From NCBI RefSeq assembly GCF_023515955.1, contig NZ_CP097322.1, positions 6,186,501 through 6,250,500 on the forward strand: 64,000 nucleotides of DNA, written 5' to 3'. A program made the translations under genes and the position numbers. Of this stretch, positions 35,091 through 43,568 are shown in pieces. The stretch is from Streptomyces sp. RerS4. Its GTDB lineage: Bacteria; Actinomycetota; Actinomycetes; Streptomycetales; Streptomycetaceae. A model generated the notes under the pieces. That model searched no databases, was not told the origin of the DNA, and saw only the letters and a list, made by a program, of their open reading frames with translations. Every line of letters begins with the position of its first letter. The first letter of the stretch is position 1.

Positions 35091-36731
35091 TCAGTCGCGG
35101 CGGCGCGACCGCCTGACCTCCTCCGCCGTGGTGTCCCGCAGCTCGCCGTCCAGCAGCAGCCAGCGCGTGATCCCGATCGACTCCAGGAACGGCACGTCGT
35201 GACTGGCGACCAGCAGTGCGCCCTCGTACGACTCCAGCGCGCCGGTCAGCTGCCCGACGCTCGCCAGGTCCAGGTTGTTCGTCGGCTCGTCCAGCATCAG
35301 CAGCTGCGGAGCCGGCTCGGCCAGCAGCAGCGCGGCGAGCGCCGCCCGGAACCGTTCACCGCCCGACAGGGTGCCGGCCGCCCGGTCCGCGCGGCCGCCC
35401 CGGAACAGGAAGTGCGCGAGCCGCGCCCGGATCTGGTTGTCGGTGGCGTGCGGGGCGAAGCGGGCCACGTTCGCCGCCACCGACAGCTCGTCGTCCAGGA
35501 CGTCGATCCGCTGGGGCAGCAAACGCGTCGGTACGTGCCTCAGCACCTCCCCGGACCCGGGGGCGAGCGCCCCGGCGATCGTCCTCAGCAGGGTCGTCTT
35601 CCCCGACCCGTTGCCGCCGACCAGGGCGATCCGCTCCGGGCCGCGCAGCTCCCACTCGCCCGCCACCCGGGCCCCGTGGGCCAGGCGCACGTCGCTCAGG
35701 GTCAGGACCCGGCGACCCGGCGGGACCTGCGTGGCCGGCAGTTGGATCCGGATCGTGTCGTCGTCGCGTACCGCCTCCACCGCCTGGTCCAGCCGCTCGC
35801 GGGCGCCCGCGAGCTTCCCGGCGTGCAGGGTGCGGTGCTTGCCCGCCGACTCCTGGGCGGCGCGTTTGCGGGCACCCATGACGATCTTCGGCTCGCGCTT
35901 GTTCTCGTACATCTTCTGCCCGTACCGCTTGCGCCGCGCCAACTTGACCTGCGCTTCGGCCAGTTCGCGCTTCTGGCGCTGTACGTCGGCCTCGGCGACC
36001 CGGACCATCCGCTCGGCCGACTCCTGCTCGGTGGCGAGCAGCTCCTCGTACCGCGTGAAGTTGCCGCCGTACCAGCGGAGTTCACCGTCGCGCAGGTCGG
36101 CGATCTGGTCGACCCGCTCCAACAGCTCGCGGTCGTGACTGACCAGGACCATCACCCCGGACCAGGACTCGACCGCCGCGTACAGCCGGCGTCGGGCCCG
36201 TAGGTCCAGGTTGTTGGTGGGTTCGTCGAGCAGGAGCACGTCCGGACGGGCGAGCAGCAGGGCCGCCAGCCGCAGCAGGACGCACTCGCCGCCCGACAGT
36301 TCACCGACCGTGCGGTCCAGGCCGATGCCGGTGAGCCCGAGCTGATCGAGCGTGGCCCGCGCGCGTTCCTCGACGTCCCAGTCGTCGCCGACGGCGGCGA
36401 AGTTCGCCTCGGTGGCCTCGCCCGCCTCGATGGCGTGCAGGGCGGCGCGGGTGGCCCGGATGTCGAGCGCCTCGTCGACCCGCAGGGCGGTGTCGAAGGT
36501 GACGGTCTGCGGCAGGTAGCCGATGGTGCCCGCCACGGACACCTGCCCGTCGGTCGGGGTCAGTTCACCGGCCAGGAGTTTCAACAGGGTTGATTTCCCA
36601 GAGCCGTTGAGCCCGATGAGGCCGGTTCGACCGGGGCCGACGGTCAGGTGGAAGTCCTCGAAGACGGCGGTGCCGTCGGGCCAGTCGAAGGACAGGGCGG
36701 AGCAGGTGGCGAAAACAGGGGCATGACTCAT
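35091..36731 (-). CDS. ABC-F family ATPase
   Basis: A 546-residue cytosolic protein with two ABC domains and no membrane part: the ABC-F class, which acts on ribosomes in translation control or antibiotic resistance. Domain 1 has GLNGSGKST and LSGGECVLLRLA with LLLDEPTNNLDL. Domain 2 has GGNGSGKTT, LSGGERFRAALA and LMLDEPTNNLDL. The connecting helical linker is around residues 235-300, with many Arg/Lys (KRYGQKMYENKREPKI). ATG at 36731 follows GGAGG inside the palindrome TGGAGGCCTCCA. Whether it gives drug resistance is not determinable from sequence; no biosynthetic cluster is nearby. Confidence 0.93.
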   Translation of the reverse strand: MSHAPVFATCSALSFDWPDGTAVFEDFHLTVGPGRTGLIGLNGSGKSTLLKLLAGELTPTDGQVSVAGTIGYLPQTVTFDTALRVDEALDIRATRAALHAIEAGEATEANFAAVGDDWDVEERARATLDQLGLTGIGLDRTVGELSGGECVLLRLAALLLARPDVLLLDEPTNNLDLRARRRLYAAVESWSGVMVLVSHDRELLERVDQIADLRDGELRWYGGNFTRYEELLATEQESAERMVRVAEADVQRQKRELAEAQVKLARRKRYGQKMYENKREPKIVMGARKRAAQESAGKHRTLHAGKLAGARERLDQAVEAVRDDDTIRIQLPATQVPPGRRVLTLSDVRLAHGARVAGEWELRGPERIALVGGNGSGKTTLLRTIAGALAPGSGEVLRHVPTRLLPQRIDVLDDELSVAANVARFAPHATDNQIRARLAHFLFRGGRADRAAGTLSGGERFRAALAALLLAEPAPQLLMLDEPTNNLDLASVGQLTGALESYEGALLVASHDVPFLESIGITRWLLLDGELRDTTAEEVRRSRRRD

Positions 36732-36790
36732 GGAGGCCTCCAGGTTGCTTGAGTGGTGCGTGCAACGCGGGGGAGACAGCCGACTGTCAC
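36728..36790 (-). promoter_or_regulatory. Possible leader peptide overlapping the ABC-F start
   Basis: A 20-codon frame from GTG at 36790 ends in TGA that overlaps the ABC-F ATG (ATGA). It encodes VTVGCLPRVARTTQATWRPP. There is no clear ribosome binding site for it. The ABC-F Shine-Dalgarno is inside a self-complementary 12-mer at 36731-36742. Drug-inducible ABC-F genes are often controlled by leader peptides, so this may be an attenuator. Confidence 0.3.
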
Positions 36791-36878
36791 GGGAATGGGG
36801 TGGTGGTCGGTGTCTCGGACCTCAGAAGAGCAACGTCCTGCTCCGTTTCGACGGCGATGGGGCGCTGTCGAAATTACG

Positions 36879-36896
36879 GGGCGGCCGGAGCCGCCC
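36879..36896 (-). terminator. Hairpin after the SsgA-like gene
   Basis: GGGCGGC (36879-36885) and GCCGCCC (36890-36896) enclose a CGGA loop; on the minus strand the stem is followed by CGTAATTT. It lies 37 bases past the SsgA-like stop at 36933 and upstream of the ABC-F gene. Confidence 0.6.
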
Positions 36897-36932
36897 GCAA
36901 ACGAATATTCCGGCGGGGTGGGGGAGCGCGGG

Positions 36933-37349
36933 TCAGTTCGGGCGGCGCATCAGCTCGGCGAGGCTGTGGTCCATGTCGAGGTAGCGGTGCTCCAGCCCCG
37001 GCGCCACGATCGCTGCCGCCCGGTCCAGGAACCGCTGGAGGTCGGCCGTCATCATCAGCACGATCGCGACGCCCTCGGGCGCGTGGAACTCGATCGTCGT
37101 CCGGTCTCCGTCGTACGGCCGCACGCGCACGTCGCCGCAGCCGGCCGGGGTGCGGATCCCGGACATCAGCAGCTCGCGGGCGAAGGTCCAGGACACCTCG
37201 ACGCCCTCCAGGGTGGCGAGGGCGGGGAAGGCCATGCGGACGGCGAAGGGATCCGCGCGGTCGTAGCAGAGGGTGACAGGCACGGTCTCGACCTTCGGTG
37301 CGGTGGCGACCAGTCGGGCCTGTACGGCCTGCTCGATGACAGTGATCAA
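36933..37349 (-). CDS. SsgA-like sporulation/cell-division regulator (SALP)
   Basis: A 138-residue protein of the SsgA/SsgB family, found only in sporulating actinomycetes, which guides septum placement and peptidoglycan turnover during sporulation. Diagnostic segments are VPVTLCYDRADPFAVRMAFP, VSWTFARELLMSGI, GDVRVRPYDGD and the tail EHRYLDMDHSLAELMR. The start is TTG at 37349, with GGGAG seven bases upstream. The ORF can be extended to 37427 but that is not conserved. It is not obviously SsgB; it could be any of the SsgC-G types. It stands alone, with a hairpin after it. Confidence 0.92.
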   Translation of the reverse strand: MITVIEQAVQARLVATAPKVETVPVTLCYDRADPFAVRMAFPALATLEGVEVSWTFARELLMSGIRTPAGCGDVRVRPYDGDRTTIEFHAPEGVAIVLMMTADLQRFLDRAAAIVAPGLEHRYLDMDHSLAELMRRPN

Positions 37350-37764
37350 GGCGCGCTCCCTTGCGGCGGATCTGCTGCCGGGCTGTGGGGTGGAACCCGG
37401 CAACCTGATAGACGCCGCAATCGGCAAATCCGTGCATGGTGAATGACGTGAGCTGTGTCACCGATTGGCCGGATCTCATCCGTCTGATCGCACAGAGTGA
37501 CCGAAGAAGGCGGGTGGCGCAAGGGGCGAGAGTGACCGCGGAGGGTTCCGGAGTGATCGCAATACGGCCGGTAACCGCTCACACCACCGGCCCAAGTCCC
37601 CCCTCTCGCCACCCGTTCGGCCGCATGGGCCCCATGATCACGCTCGGTTGCCGGCCCTCGACGCACGTGGCCGACGGACGACCGTACGACGCCGCTCGCC
37701 GGTCGGGTCCGGGCCGCGACCGCGCCCTGGACGGGGGCAGGGGGGTGCGTTAGCTTCCGGCGCC
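37350..37764. other. Intergenic region between SsgA-like and YCF48-like genes
   Basis: About 415 bases, divergent promoters. I see no convincing gene: an open frame from 37436 to 37753 lacks a ribosome binding site and resembles no family. TTAGCTT near 37750 could be the -10 of the 37765 gene. The segment CGGCCGGTAACCGCTCAC around 37567 lies in the middle of the gap. Confidence 0.4.
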
Positions 37765-38919
37765 ATGAGACTTGCGGTGATGGGCACATGCGCGGCCGGC
37801 TTGGGCGCCGCGCTGCTGTTGGCGGTGGCGCCGGTGGGCGCCGCCTCGGCGTCCGCCTCGACCTCGGAGCCGGCCGCGTCCGACGGGCCGTCCGACGGAG
37901 CGTCCGACGGCGCATCGGACGACGGGTTCGCCTTACGCGGAGCGACCTGGGCGCTGAAGGACACCGGGAAGGACGCCCGGTTCCGGGGACTGGCCGCCGT
38001 CAGTCGGACCACGGCCTGGGTCGCCGGCTCCACGGGGGCCGTCCTGCGCACCACGGACGGGGGTCGCAGCTGGCGGGACGTCTCCCCGCCCGGCGCCGCG
38101 GCCGAGGGGCTGGAACTGCGCGACATCGAGGCCTTCGACGCCCGGCGGGCGGTGGCCCTGTCCATCGGCGAGGGCGAGGCCTCCCGGATCCTGCGCACCG
38201 AGGACGGCGGCGCCACCTGGACCGAGACCTTCCGCAACCCCGACCCGCGGGCCTTCTACGACTGCCTGACCTTCTTCGACTCCCGGCACGGGCTCGCGAT
38301 GAGCGACCCGGTCGACGGCCGGTTCCGCATCCTGGCGACGGACGACGGCGGGCGCGCGTGGCGCGTGCTGCCGGACACGGGGATGCCGCAGGCGCTGCCC
38401 GGCGAGGCCGGCTTCGCGGCGAGCGGCCAGTGCCTGGTCGGCGCCGGTCCGCGCGACGTGTGGCTCGCCACCGGCGGTGGACCGGCCGCGCGCGTGCTGC
38501 ACTCGGCGGACCGGGGCCTGACCTGGAACGTCGCCGACTCCACACTCCCGGCCGGGGACCCGGCGCGCGGGGTGTTCGCGCTGGCCTTCCGCGACCGTAC
38601 GACGGGCCTCGCGGTCGGCGGCGACTACCGCACCGGCCAGGCCTCGCCGCACGCGGCCGCCCGGTCCGGCGACGCCGGTCGCACCTGGGGCCAGGCGGCC
38701 ACGCCGCCGCCCGCGTACCGCTCCGGCGTGGCCTGGTACCCGTACGGGCGCTCCACGGCCCTCGCGGTCGGCCCCACCGGCACCGACGTGACCACGGACG
38801 CGGGCCGCACCTGGCGGGCGCTGGACGGCGGCTCCTTCGACACCGTCGACTGCGCGGCCGACGGCGCCTGCTGGGCGGCCGGCGAGAAGGGCCGCGTGGC
38901 CCGGCTGGAACGCCGTTGA
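37765..38919 (+). CDS. Secreted BNR/YCF48-type beta-propeller protein
   Basis: A 384-residue protein with a signal peptide (hydrophobic GTCAAGLGAALLLAVAPVGA ending in an AxA-type site) and a low-complexity Ser/Asp/Gly-rich linker. The mature part carries repeated BNR/YCF48-like blades with Asp-box-like motifs SxDxGxxW. Visible ones are TDGGRSW, EDGGATW, DDGGRAW, SADRGLTW, SGDAGRTW and TDAGRTW, suggesting a six- to seven-bladed propeller. In databases relatives are called oxidoreductases or photosystem-stability-factor-like; no catalytic residues are evident. It probably acts outside the membrane. It abuts the convergent GNAT gene with no spacing. Confidence 0.8.
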   Translation: MRLAVMGTCAAGLGAALLLAVAPVGAASASASTSEPAASDGPSDGASDGASDDGFALRGATWALKDTGKDARFRGLAAVSRTTAWVAGSTGAVLRTTDGGRSWRDVSPPGAAAEGLELRDIEAFDARRAVALSIGEGEASRILRTEDGGATWTETFRNPDPRAFYDCLTFFDSRHGLAMSDPVDGRFRILATDDGGRAWRVLPDTGMPQALPGEAGFAASGQCLVGAGPRDVWLATGGGPAARVLHSADRGLTWNVADSTLPAGDPARGVFALAFRDRTTGLAVGGDYRTGQASPHAAARSGDAGRTWGQAATPPPAYRSGVAWYPYGRSTALAVGPTGTDVTTDAGRTWRALDGGSFDTVDCAADGACWAAGEKGRVARLERR

Positions 38920-39399
38920 TCAGGGCGCGGGCGTGAGGAACAGGTCCATGCCGGGGTAGCGGCCGGTGGTGAACCCGGCGGCCCGGTAGACGGGTTCGCC
39001 GTCGGCACTCGCGTGCAGCTGCACGTGGTGGATGCCGATGCCCTCCAACCAGGCGACCAGCCCGTCGACGATCCGCCGCCCGTGGCCCCGGCCGCGGGCG
39101 GCCTCGTCGGTGACGATGGCGTCGAGGTAGCCCCGACGGCCGTCGGGGCGGCCGGGGTTCGGCAGGTGGTACGTCACCCAGGCCATGCCGGTGGCGAGCA
39201 GCGGCTCGCCCGGGGCACCGCCGACGACCAGGCAGTGCACGTCGGGCCGGTCGGTCAGGCGCTCGCGGAACCAGCCGTCGGCGACCTTCCGCCAGTCGGC
39301 GTCCGCCGGACCGGGATCGGTGCCGAGCGAGGCGAGCGCGACGGCACGCAGCCGGATCAGTTCGGGTATGTCCGCGGGCGTGGCGGTACGCGGCTGCAC
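38920..39399 (-). CDS. GNAT family N-acetyltransferase
   Basis: A 159-residue GNAT acetyltransferase. The acetyl-CoA binding loop is AIVTDEAARGRGHGRRIVDGL, of the R/Q-x-x-G-x-G/A type, near residues 100-120. A typical C-terminal segment HVQLHASADGEPVYRAAGF follows. The start is GTG at 39399 (VQPRTATPADIPELIRL); the ribosome binding site is weak. Longer frames are unlikely because their N-termini are Pro/Arg-rich. The substrate is not predictable. The stop immediately abuts the upstream propeller gene on the other strand. Confidence 0.88.
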   Translation of the reverse strand: MQPRTATPADIPELIRLRAVALASLGTDPGPADADWRKVADGWFRERLTDRPDVHCLVVGGAPGEPLLATGMAWVTYHLPNPGRPDGRRGYLDAIVTDEAARGRGHGRRIVDGLVAWLEGIGIHHVQLHASADGEPVYRAAGFTTGRYPGMDLFLTPAP

Positions 39400-39482
39400 G
39401 ATCGATTCTTCAGGAGCGGGAGGCGGACCGGCCGGACGCGCACGGCCCCGGCCGGGCCCGTAGGACGTGGGGACCCCCACCA

Positions 39483-39782
39483 TCAGGCCAGGGGGTTCTC
39501 GCGGACCGATGCCAGGTCCGACGAGGTCTTCGTGGCGATGAACTCCGTGATCCGGTAGGCGCAGACGCCCGCCACCGTGAACGGGTCCTCGGCCGCGATC
39601 TTCTCGATCTCCGCCCGCGAGGCGCCGCCGGCCAGGATCACGCCGCCGTCGCGCGGCACCTTGCGGCCCGAGGCGAGGAAGACGCCGCTCGCGTAGTGGC
39701 CGTCCAGCCACGCGATGTGCGCGTCCATGTGTTCTTCGACGGTTTCGACGGGCGCGGTGTAGGTGAGCTCCATGATGAACAT
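39483..39782 (-). CDS. YciI-like protein
   Basis: A 99-residue YCII-domain protein. The conserved His/Asp dyad of the family is in DAHIAWLDGHYASGVFLASG, with SGRKVPRDGGVILAGG and a C-terminal DPFTVAGVCAYRITEF. Members form dimers of ferredoxin-like fold; function is unclear, sometimes a dehydrochlorinase or other small enzyme. ATG at 39782 is preferred; a second ATG at 39773 is possible. It diverges from the endonuclease V gene by 25 bases, so their promoters overlap. Confidence 0.85.
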   Translation of the reverse strand: MFIMELTYTAPVETVEEHMDAHIAWLDGHYASGVFLASGRKVPRDGGVILAGGASRAEIEKIAAEDPFTVAGVCAYRITEFIATKTSSDLASVRENPLA

Positions 39783-39807
39783 GATCGCCAGGCTACTCTC
39801 GCACCTC

Positions 39808-40485
39808 ATGACGAGTGTGAAGACCCCCGCCGACGAGGCAGAGGCACGGGCGATACAGGACGAACTGCGCAGCCGCGTCGTACTCGACGAGCCGGGCCCC
39901 CCGCCCGGACAGGGGCTCGTCGCCGGCGTGGACGTGGCCTACGACGACGCACGCGACCTGGTGGCGGCCGCCGCCGTGGTCCTCGACGCCGCCACACTGG
40001 AGGTCGTCGCCGAGTCCACCGCCGTCGGCCACGTCAGCTTCCCCTACGTGCCCGGCCTGCTGGCCTTCCGTGAACTGCCGACCGTCCTCGACGCGCTCGA
40101 CGCCCTGACCGTGGCCCCCGACCTCGTGGTCTGCGACGGCTACGGCCTCGCCCACCCGCGCGGCTTCGGGCTCGCCTGCCACCTCGGGGTGGTCACCGGC
40201 CTGCCCAGCATGGGCGTCGCGAAGAACCCGTTCACCTTCACCTACGAGGAACCGGGCGCCCGGCGCGGCGACGCCGCACCCCTCCTCGCACCCGACGGCG
40301 CCGTCGTCGGCCGGGCGCTGCGCACGCAGGCCGGCGTCAAGCCGGTCTACGTCTCCGTCGGCCACCGCGTCTCACTGGACAACGCCTGCGCCCACGCCCT
40401 CGCGCTGAGCCCCCGCTTCCGGATCCCCGAGACCACCCGGCACTCCGACTCCCTGTGCCGACGGGCCCTGCGCGAAGCGTCCTGA
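39808..40485 (+). CDS. nfi: Endonuclease V (deoxyinosine 3' endonuclease)
   Basis: A 225-residue Nfi-type enzyme that nicks DNA near deoxyinosine. Family motifs: GVDVAYDD (metal-binding Asp), the wedge FPYVPGLLAFRELP, VCDGYGLAHPRGFGLACHLG, and GVAKNPF, with VSLDNACAHAL near the end. All catalytic acids appear intact. The start at 39808 follows a weak upstream site; an in-frame GTG further upstream is not supported. It repairs deaminated adenine in DNA and RNA. It converges on the saccharopine dehydrogenase-like gene. Confidence 0.94.
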   Translation: MTSVKTPADEAEARAIQDELRSRVVLDEPGPPPGQGLVAGVDVAYDDARDLVAAAAVVLDAATLEVVAESTAVGHVSFPYVPGLLAFRELPTVLDALDALTVAPDLVVCDGYGLAHPRGFGLACHLGVVTGLPSMGVAKNPFTFTYEEPGARRGDAAPLLAPDGAVVGRALRTQAGVKPVYVSVGHRVSLDNACAHALALSPRFRIPETTRHSDSLCRRALREAS

Positions 40486-40519
40486 CCGCGCGAAGGTCCT
40501 GATGGTCGGCCGAGGGGCG

Positions 40520-41755
40520 TCAGCGGGCGTCGGCCACCCGGAAGACGATGCCCGCCTCGCGCAGCCGGTCCAGCAGGGCGCCGCCCATCGCCACGGCCGT
40601 CGTCAGCTGGCCGGCGCGGTCCGGCAGCGCGTCGTGGGCCAGGCACAGCGCGGACTCGGCCAGCATCTTCGCCGTCTCCCCGTAGCCGGGGTCGCCGCCC
40701 GACACCTCGGTGAACACGCGGCGGCCCCCGCCCTCGCCGACGAAGCGGACCGTGAACCAGCTGCGCGCGCGCCGCTCCGCGTCCGGGCCCTGCCCAGGCT
40801 CCCAACGGTCCGTCAGCCACCGCCGCGCCGCCGGGACCTGGGCCAGGGCCACCGCCGCGCCGACGGCCGCCGCGCCGCCCAGGGCGATGGGCAGGTGGCG
40901 CACCGAGGCGTAGTGCCGGTAGCGGAAGTCGGGCCCGTAGCGCTCCAGCGCCGCCGCCGACCGGGTCACGATCCGCGGGTCCAGCGAGGGCAGTGGCAGC
41001 GCCCAGGTCCCCGTCTCGCGGCTGAACCGCGGGGCGCCCACGGGTCCCCGTACGCGCCGCTGGAGCAGCCGGGGCTCGTGCAGCCGACGGTCCCGCGCGG
41101 CGGCCAGGGTCTGCGGGCCGCGGCCCATCGCCGTGAGGGCGGAGGCCAGGGTTCCGCCGGAGGCGAGGGCGGCGGCGCGCATGAACCCGTCCACCCGCAG
41201 GGGTACTCCGGCGGGCAGCTGCCCCACCGTGAAGTACGCGCCGAGGTCGGCCGGGATCGAGTCGAAGCCGCAGGCGTGCACGAGGCGGGCACCCGTCTCC
41301 CGGGCGCGCGCGTCGTGCGCCACGTACGTCCGGTCGACGAACTCCGGCTCGCCGGTGAGGTCCACGTAGTCGGTGCCCGCCTCGGCGCACGCGGCGACGA
41401 CCTCGGCCCCGTACCGGATGTACGGCCCGACCGTGGTGGCCAGTACGCGCGTCGCGGCGGCGATGTCGCGCACCGCCCGCGCGTCGCCGGCGTCCGCGCG
41501 CAGCAGCGGCAGGTCGGCGCAGGCGGGGTTCAGGGCGGCGAGCCGCTCGCGCAGCGCCTCCAGCCGACCGAGGTCGCGGCCGGCCAGGGCCCAGCGGCAA
41601 CCGGCCGGGGCGTGGACGGCGAGGTACTCGGCGGTGAGGGTGCCGACGAACCCGGTGGCGCCGAAGAGGACGATGTCGTGGGCCCGTTCGCGGCCGTGAC
41701 CACGGACCTGCTCGCGGAGCCGCTCATGGACCTGTTCGCGGACGTGCTCGTTCAA
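40520..41755 (-). CDS. Saccharopine dehydrogenase/trans-acting enoyl reductase-like protein
   Basis: A 411-residue NAD(P)-binding protein. The Rossmann strand is IVLFGATGFVGTLTAEYLA, at residues 28-46, with LAGRDLGRLEAL next. The ACAEAGTDYVDLTGEP segment and HACGFDSIPADLGAY are characteristic of the saccharopine dehydrogenase-like family that includes mycobacterial trans-acting enoyl reductases for phenolic lipids. The start is TTG at 41755 with GGGAGGAG six to seven bases upstream. The N-terminal 25 residues are charged and repetitive (EHVREQVHERLREQV). Its real substrate in Streptomyces is unknown. Confidence 0.87.
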   Translation of the reverse strand: MNEHVREQVHERLREQVRGHGRERAHDIVLFGATGFVGTLTAEYLAVHAPAGCRWALAGRDLGRLEALRERLAALNPACADLPLLRADAGDARAVRDIAAATRVLATTVGPYIRYGAEVVAACAEAGTDYVDLTGEPEFVDRTYVAHDARARETGARLVHACGFDSIPADLGAYFTVGQLPAGVPLRVDGFMRAAALASGGTLASALTAMGRGPQTLAAARDRRLHEPRLLQRRVRGPVGAPRFSRETGTWALPLPSLDPRIVTRSAAALERYGPDFRYRHYASVRHLPIALGGAAAVGAAVALAQVPAARRWLTDRWEPGQGPDAERRARSWFTVRFVGEGGGRRVFTEVSGGDPGYGETAKMLAESALCLAHDALPDRAGQLTTAVAMGGALLDRLREAGIVFRVADAR

Positions 41756-41854
41756 GGACCGCTCCTCCCGGCTGGTGTCGGTCGCTGAGGTTAGCGTGTG
41801 AGTCGACGGTGCGTGCGATCAGGTGTGACCTGCGGTAAGTGGGAGGCGTCGGTG

Positions 41855-42256
41855 ATGGCTGCGAGGACGAGCTCGGTGCGCAAGTGGCGGACGGTGCGGG
41901 AGTTCGCGCTGGGGCTGCCGGAAGCGGTCGAGGAGTTCCCCTGGGGGCCCGAGGACTGCGTGGTCAAGGTGAACAAGAAGATCTTCGTCTTCCTGGGGAA
42001 CGCGGACGGACCACAGCCGCCCGGCCTGTCGGTCAAGCTCAAGGACGAGGCGCTGCACGGGCACGCGATGTCCGCTCCCGGGGCCGAGCCCACCGGCTAC
42101 GGGCTGGGCCGTTCGGGCTGGGTGTCGGTGCCGCTGGGGGAGAAGGGGGCGCCGTCGGCGCAGGTGTTGTGCGAGTGGGTGGAGGAGAGCTACCGGACCG
42201 TGGCGCTCAAGCGGCACTTGAAGGTGCTCGACGCTCGCATCGAGGCGGACTCGTAG
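41855..42256 (+). CDS. MmcQ/YjbR family protein
   Basis: A 133-residue protein of the MmcQ/YjbR (CyaY-like fold) family. The N-terminus TVREFALGLPEAVEEFPWG, then KVNKKIFVFLG and a late WVEESYRTVA are typical. Members bind DNA or nucleotides in some reports; function is unknown. The ATG at 41855 (or the adjacent GTG at 41852) follows GGGAGG. The gene lies 119 bases before the -10-like element of the acyl-CoA catabolic operon but is likely separate, since two operator-like palindromes intervene. Confidence 0.87.
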   Translation: MAARTSSVRKWRTVREFALGLPEAVEEFPWGPEDCVVKVNKKIFVFLGNADGPQPPGLSVKLKDEALHGHAMSAPGAEPTGYGLGRSGWVSVPLGEKGAPSAQVLCEWVEESYRTVALKRHLKVLDARIEADS

Positions 42257-42275
42257 GGCGCGCCGCCGCCAAACG

Positions 42276-42319
42276 ACCAAGCGCTTGCTCTTGTGCGGAA
42301 TGGAACACGTTCCTAGCAT
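42276..42319 (+). promoter_or_regulatory. Promoter with KstR2-like and KstR-like palindromes
   Basis: ACCAAGCGCTTGCT (42276-42289) fits AnCAAGnnCTTGnT, the box I recall for KstR2. TGGAACACGTTCCT (42301-42314) is one position short of TnnAACnnGTTnnA, the KstR box. A promoter can be drawn with TTGTGC (42291-42296) and TAGCAT (42314-42319), 17 bases apart, so the second palindrome fills the spacer and abuts the -10. Either box would block transcription of the acyl-CoA operon. Confidence 0.65.
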
Positions 42320-42374
42320 CCCTGGTGTTACATCAGTTGTGTCACACACTCGCACCAGGGGCGCTGGGGGCTCG

Positions 42375-43568
42375 ATGGCAGTGACAGGGAACGCGACGGG
42401 GAACGCGACCGGCAGCGCGCCGGGGACCGCGCCGGAGAAGGAGACCGCGGCCGGCCCGCTCGCGGGCGTACGGGTCGTCGAGCTGGCGGGCATCGGCCCC
42501 GGCCCGTTCGCCGCGATGCTCCTCGCCGACCTCGGCGCGGACGTGGTGCGCGTCGACCGCCCCGGCGGGGGCGGCCTGGCCATCGACCCGGCCTACGACG
42601 TCACCAACCGCCACAAGCGCTCCGTCCTGGTCGACCTCAAGTCCGACGAGGGCCCCGCCCTGGTGCTGGACCTCGTCGAGCGGGCCGACGTACTCATCGA
42701 GGGGTTCCGCCCCGGCGTCGCCGAGCGGCTCGGCGTCGGCCCGGCCGAGTGCCACGCCCGCAACCCCCGCCTCGTCTACGGCCGGATGACCGGCTGGGGT
42801 CAGGAGGGCCCGCTCGCCCACACCGCCGGGCACGACATCGCGTACATCGCCGTCACCGGCGCGCTCGGCATGATCGGCGACCCCGACGGACCCCCGGCCG
42901 TCCCCGCCAACCTGGTCGGGGACTACGCGGGCGGCTCGCTCTACCTCGTCATCGGCGTGCTCGCCGCGCTCCAGCACGCCCGCACCCCCGGCGGCGCCGG
43001 CCAGGTGGTGGACGCCGCGATCGTCGACGGCACCGCCCACCTCACCGCCATGATCCACGGCATGGTCGCGGCCGGCGGCTGGCAGGACCGGCGCGGGGTC
43101 AACCTCCTCGACGGCGGCTGCCCCTTCTACGGCACCTACGAGACCTCCGACGGCCTCTACATGGCCGTCGGCGCGCTGGAGCAGCAGTTCTACGACACCT
43201 TCGTGGAACTCCTCGGCATCGAGGACGAGGCCCCCGCCCGCAAGGACCTCGCCCGCTGGGGCGCACTGCGCGAGACCGTCGCCGCCCGCTTCCGCACCCG
43301 CACCCGCGCCGAGTGGACGGCCGTCTTCGAGGGCAGCGACGCCTGCGTCGCCCCCGTCCTGTCCCTGGGCGAGGCCCCGCACCACCCCCACCTCGCGGCC
43401 CGCGCCACCTTCACCGACTTCGGCGGCATCACCCAACCCGCCCCGGCCCCCCGCTTCTCCGCCACCCCGACCGCCGTCACCGGCGGCCCGGCCCGCCCGG
43501 GGGCCGACACCGCATCCGTGGCCCGCGACTGGGACGTACCGGGCCTGACCACGGGGAAGGGCCCCTGA
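42375..43568 (+). CDS. Type III CoA-transferase (CaiB/BaiF)
   Basis: A 397-residue family III CoA-transferase that moves CoA between carboxylic acids. Conserved parts: LAGIGPGPFAAMLLADLGADVVRVD, with the catalytic Asp expected in LVGDYAGGSLYLVIG, and RHKRSVLVDLKSDEG-type early motif NRHKRSVLVDLK. Some family members are alpha-methylacyl-CoA racemases, so epimerisation of branched-chain (steroid side-chain-like) acyl-CoA is also possible. It is the first gene of a five-gene run. The ATG at 42375 follows GGGGG. The stop overlaps the next start (TGATG). Confidence 0.9.
   Translation: MAVTGNATGNATGSAPGTAPEKETAAGPLAGVRVVELAGIGPGPFAAMLLADLGADVVRVDRPGGGGLAIDPAYDVTNRHKRSVLVDLKSDEGPALVLDLVERADVLIEGFRPGVAERLGVGPAECHARNPRLVYGRMTGWGQEGPLAHTAGHDIAYIAVTGALGMIGDPDGPPAVPANLVGDYAGGSLYLVIGVLAALQHARTPGGAGQVVDAAIVDGTAHLTAMIHGMVAAGGWQDRRGVNLLDGGCPFYGTYETSDGLYMAVGALEQQFYDTFVELLGIEDEAPARKDLARWGALRETVAARFRTRTRAEWTAVFEGSDACVAPVLSLGEAPHHPHLAARATFTDFGGITQPAPAPRFSATPTAVTGGPARPGADTASVARDWDVPGLTTGKGP

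Noticed and set aside
37436..37753. Small ORF between the SsgA-like and YCF48-like genes
   Set aside because: No ribosome binding site, no recognised domain, composition not typical of coding sequence.
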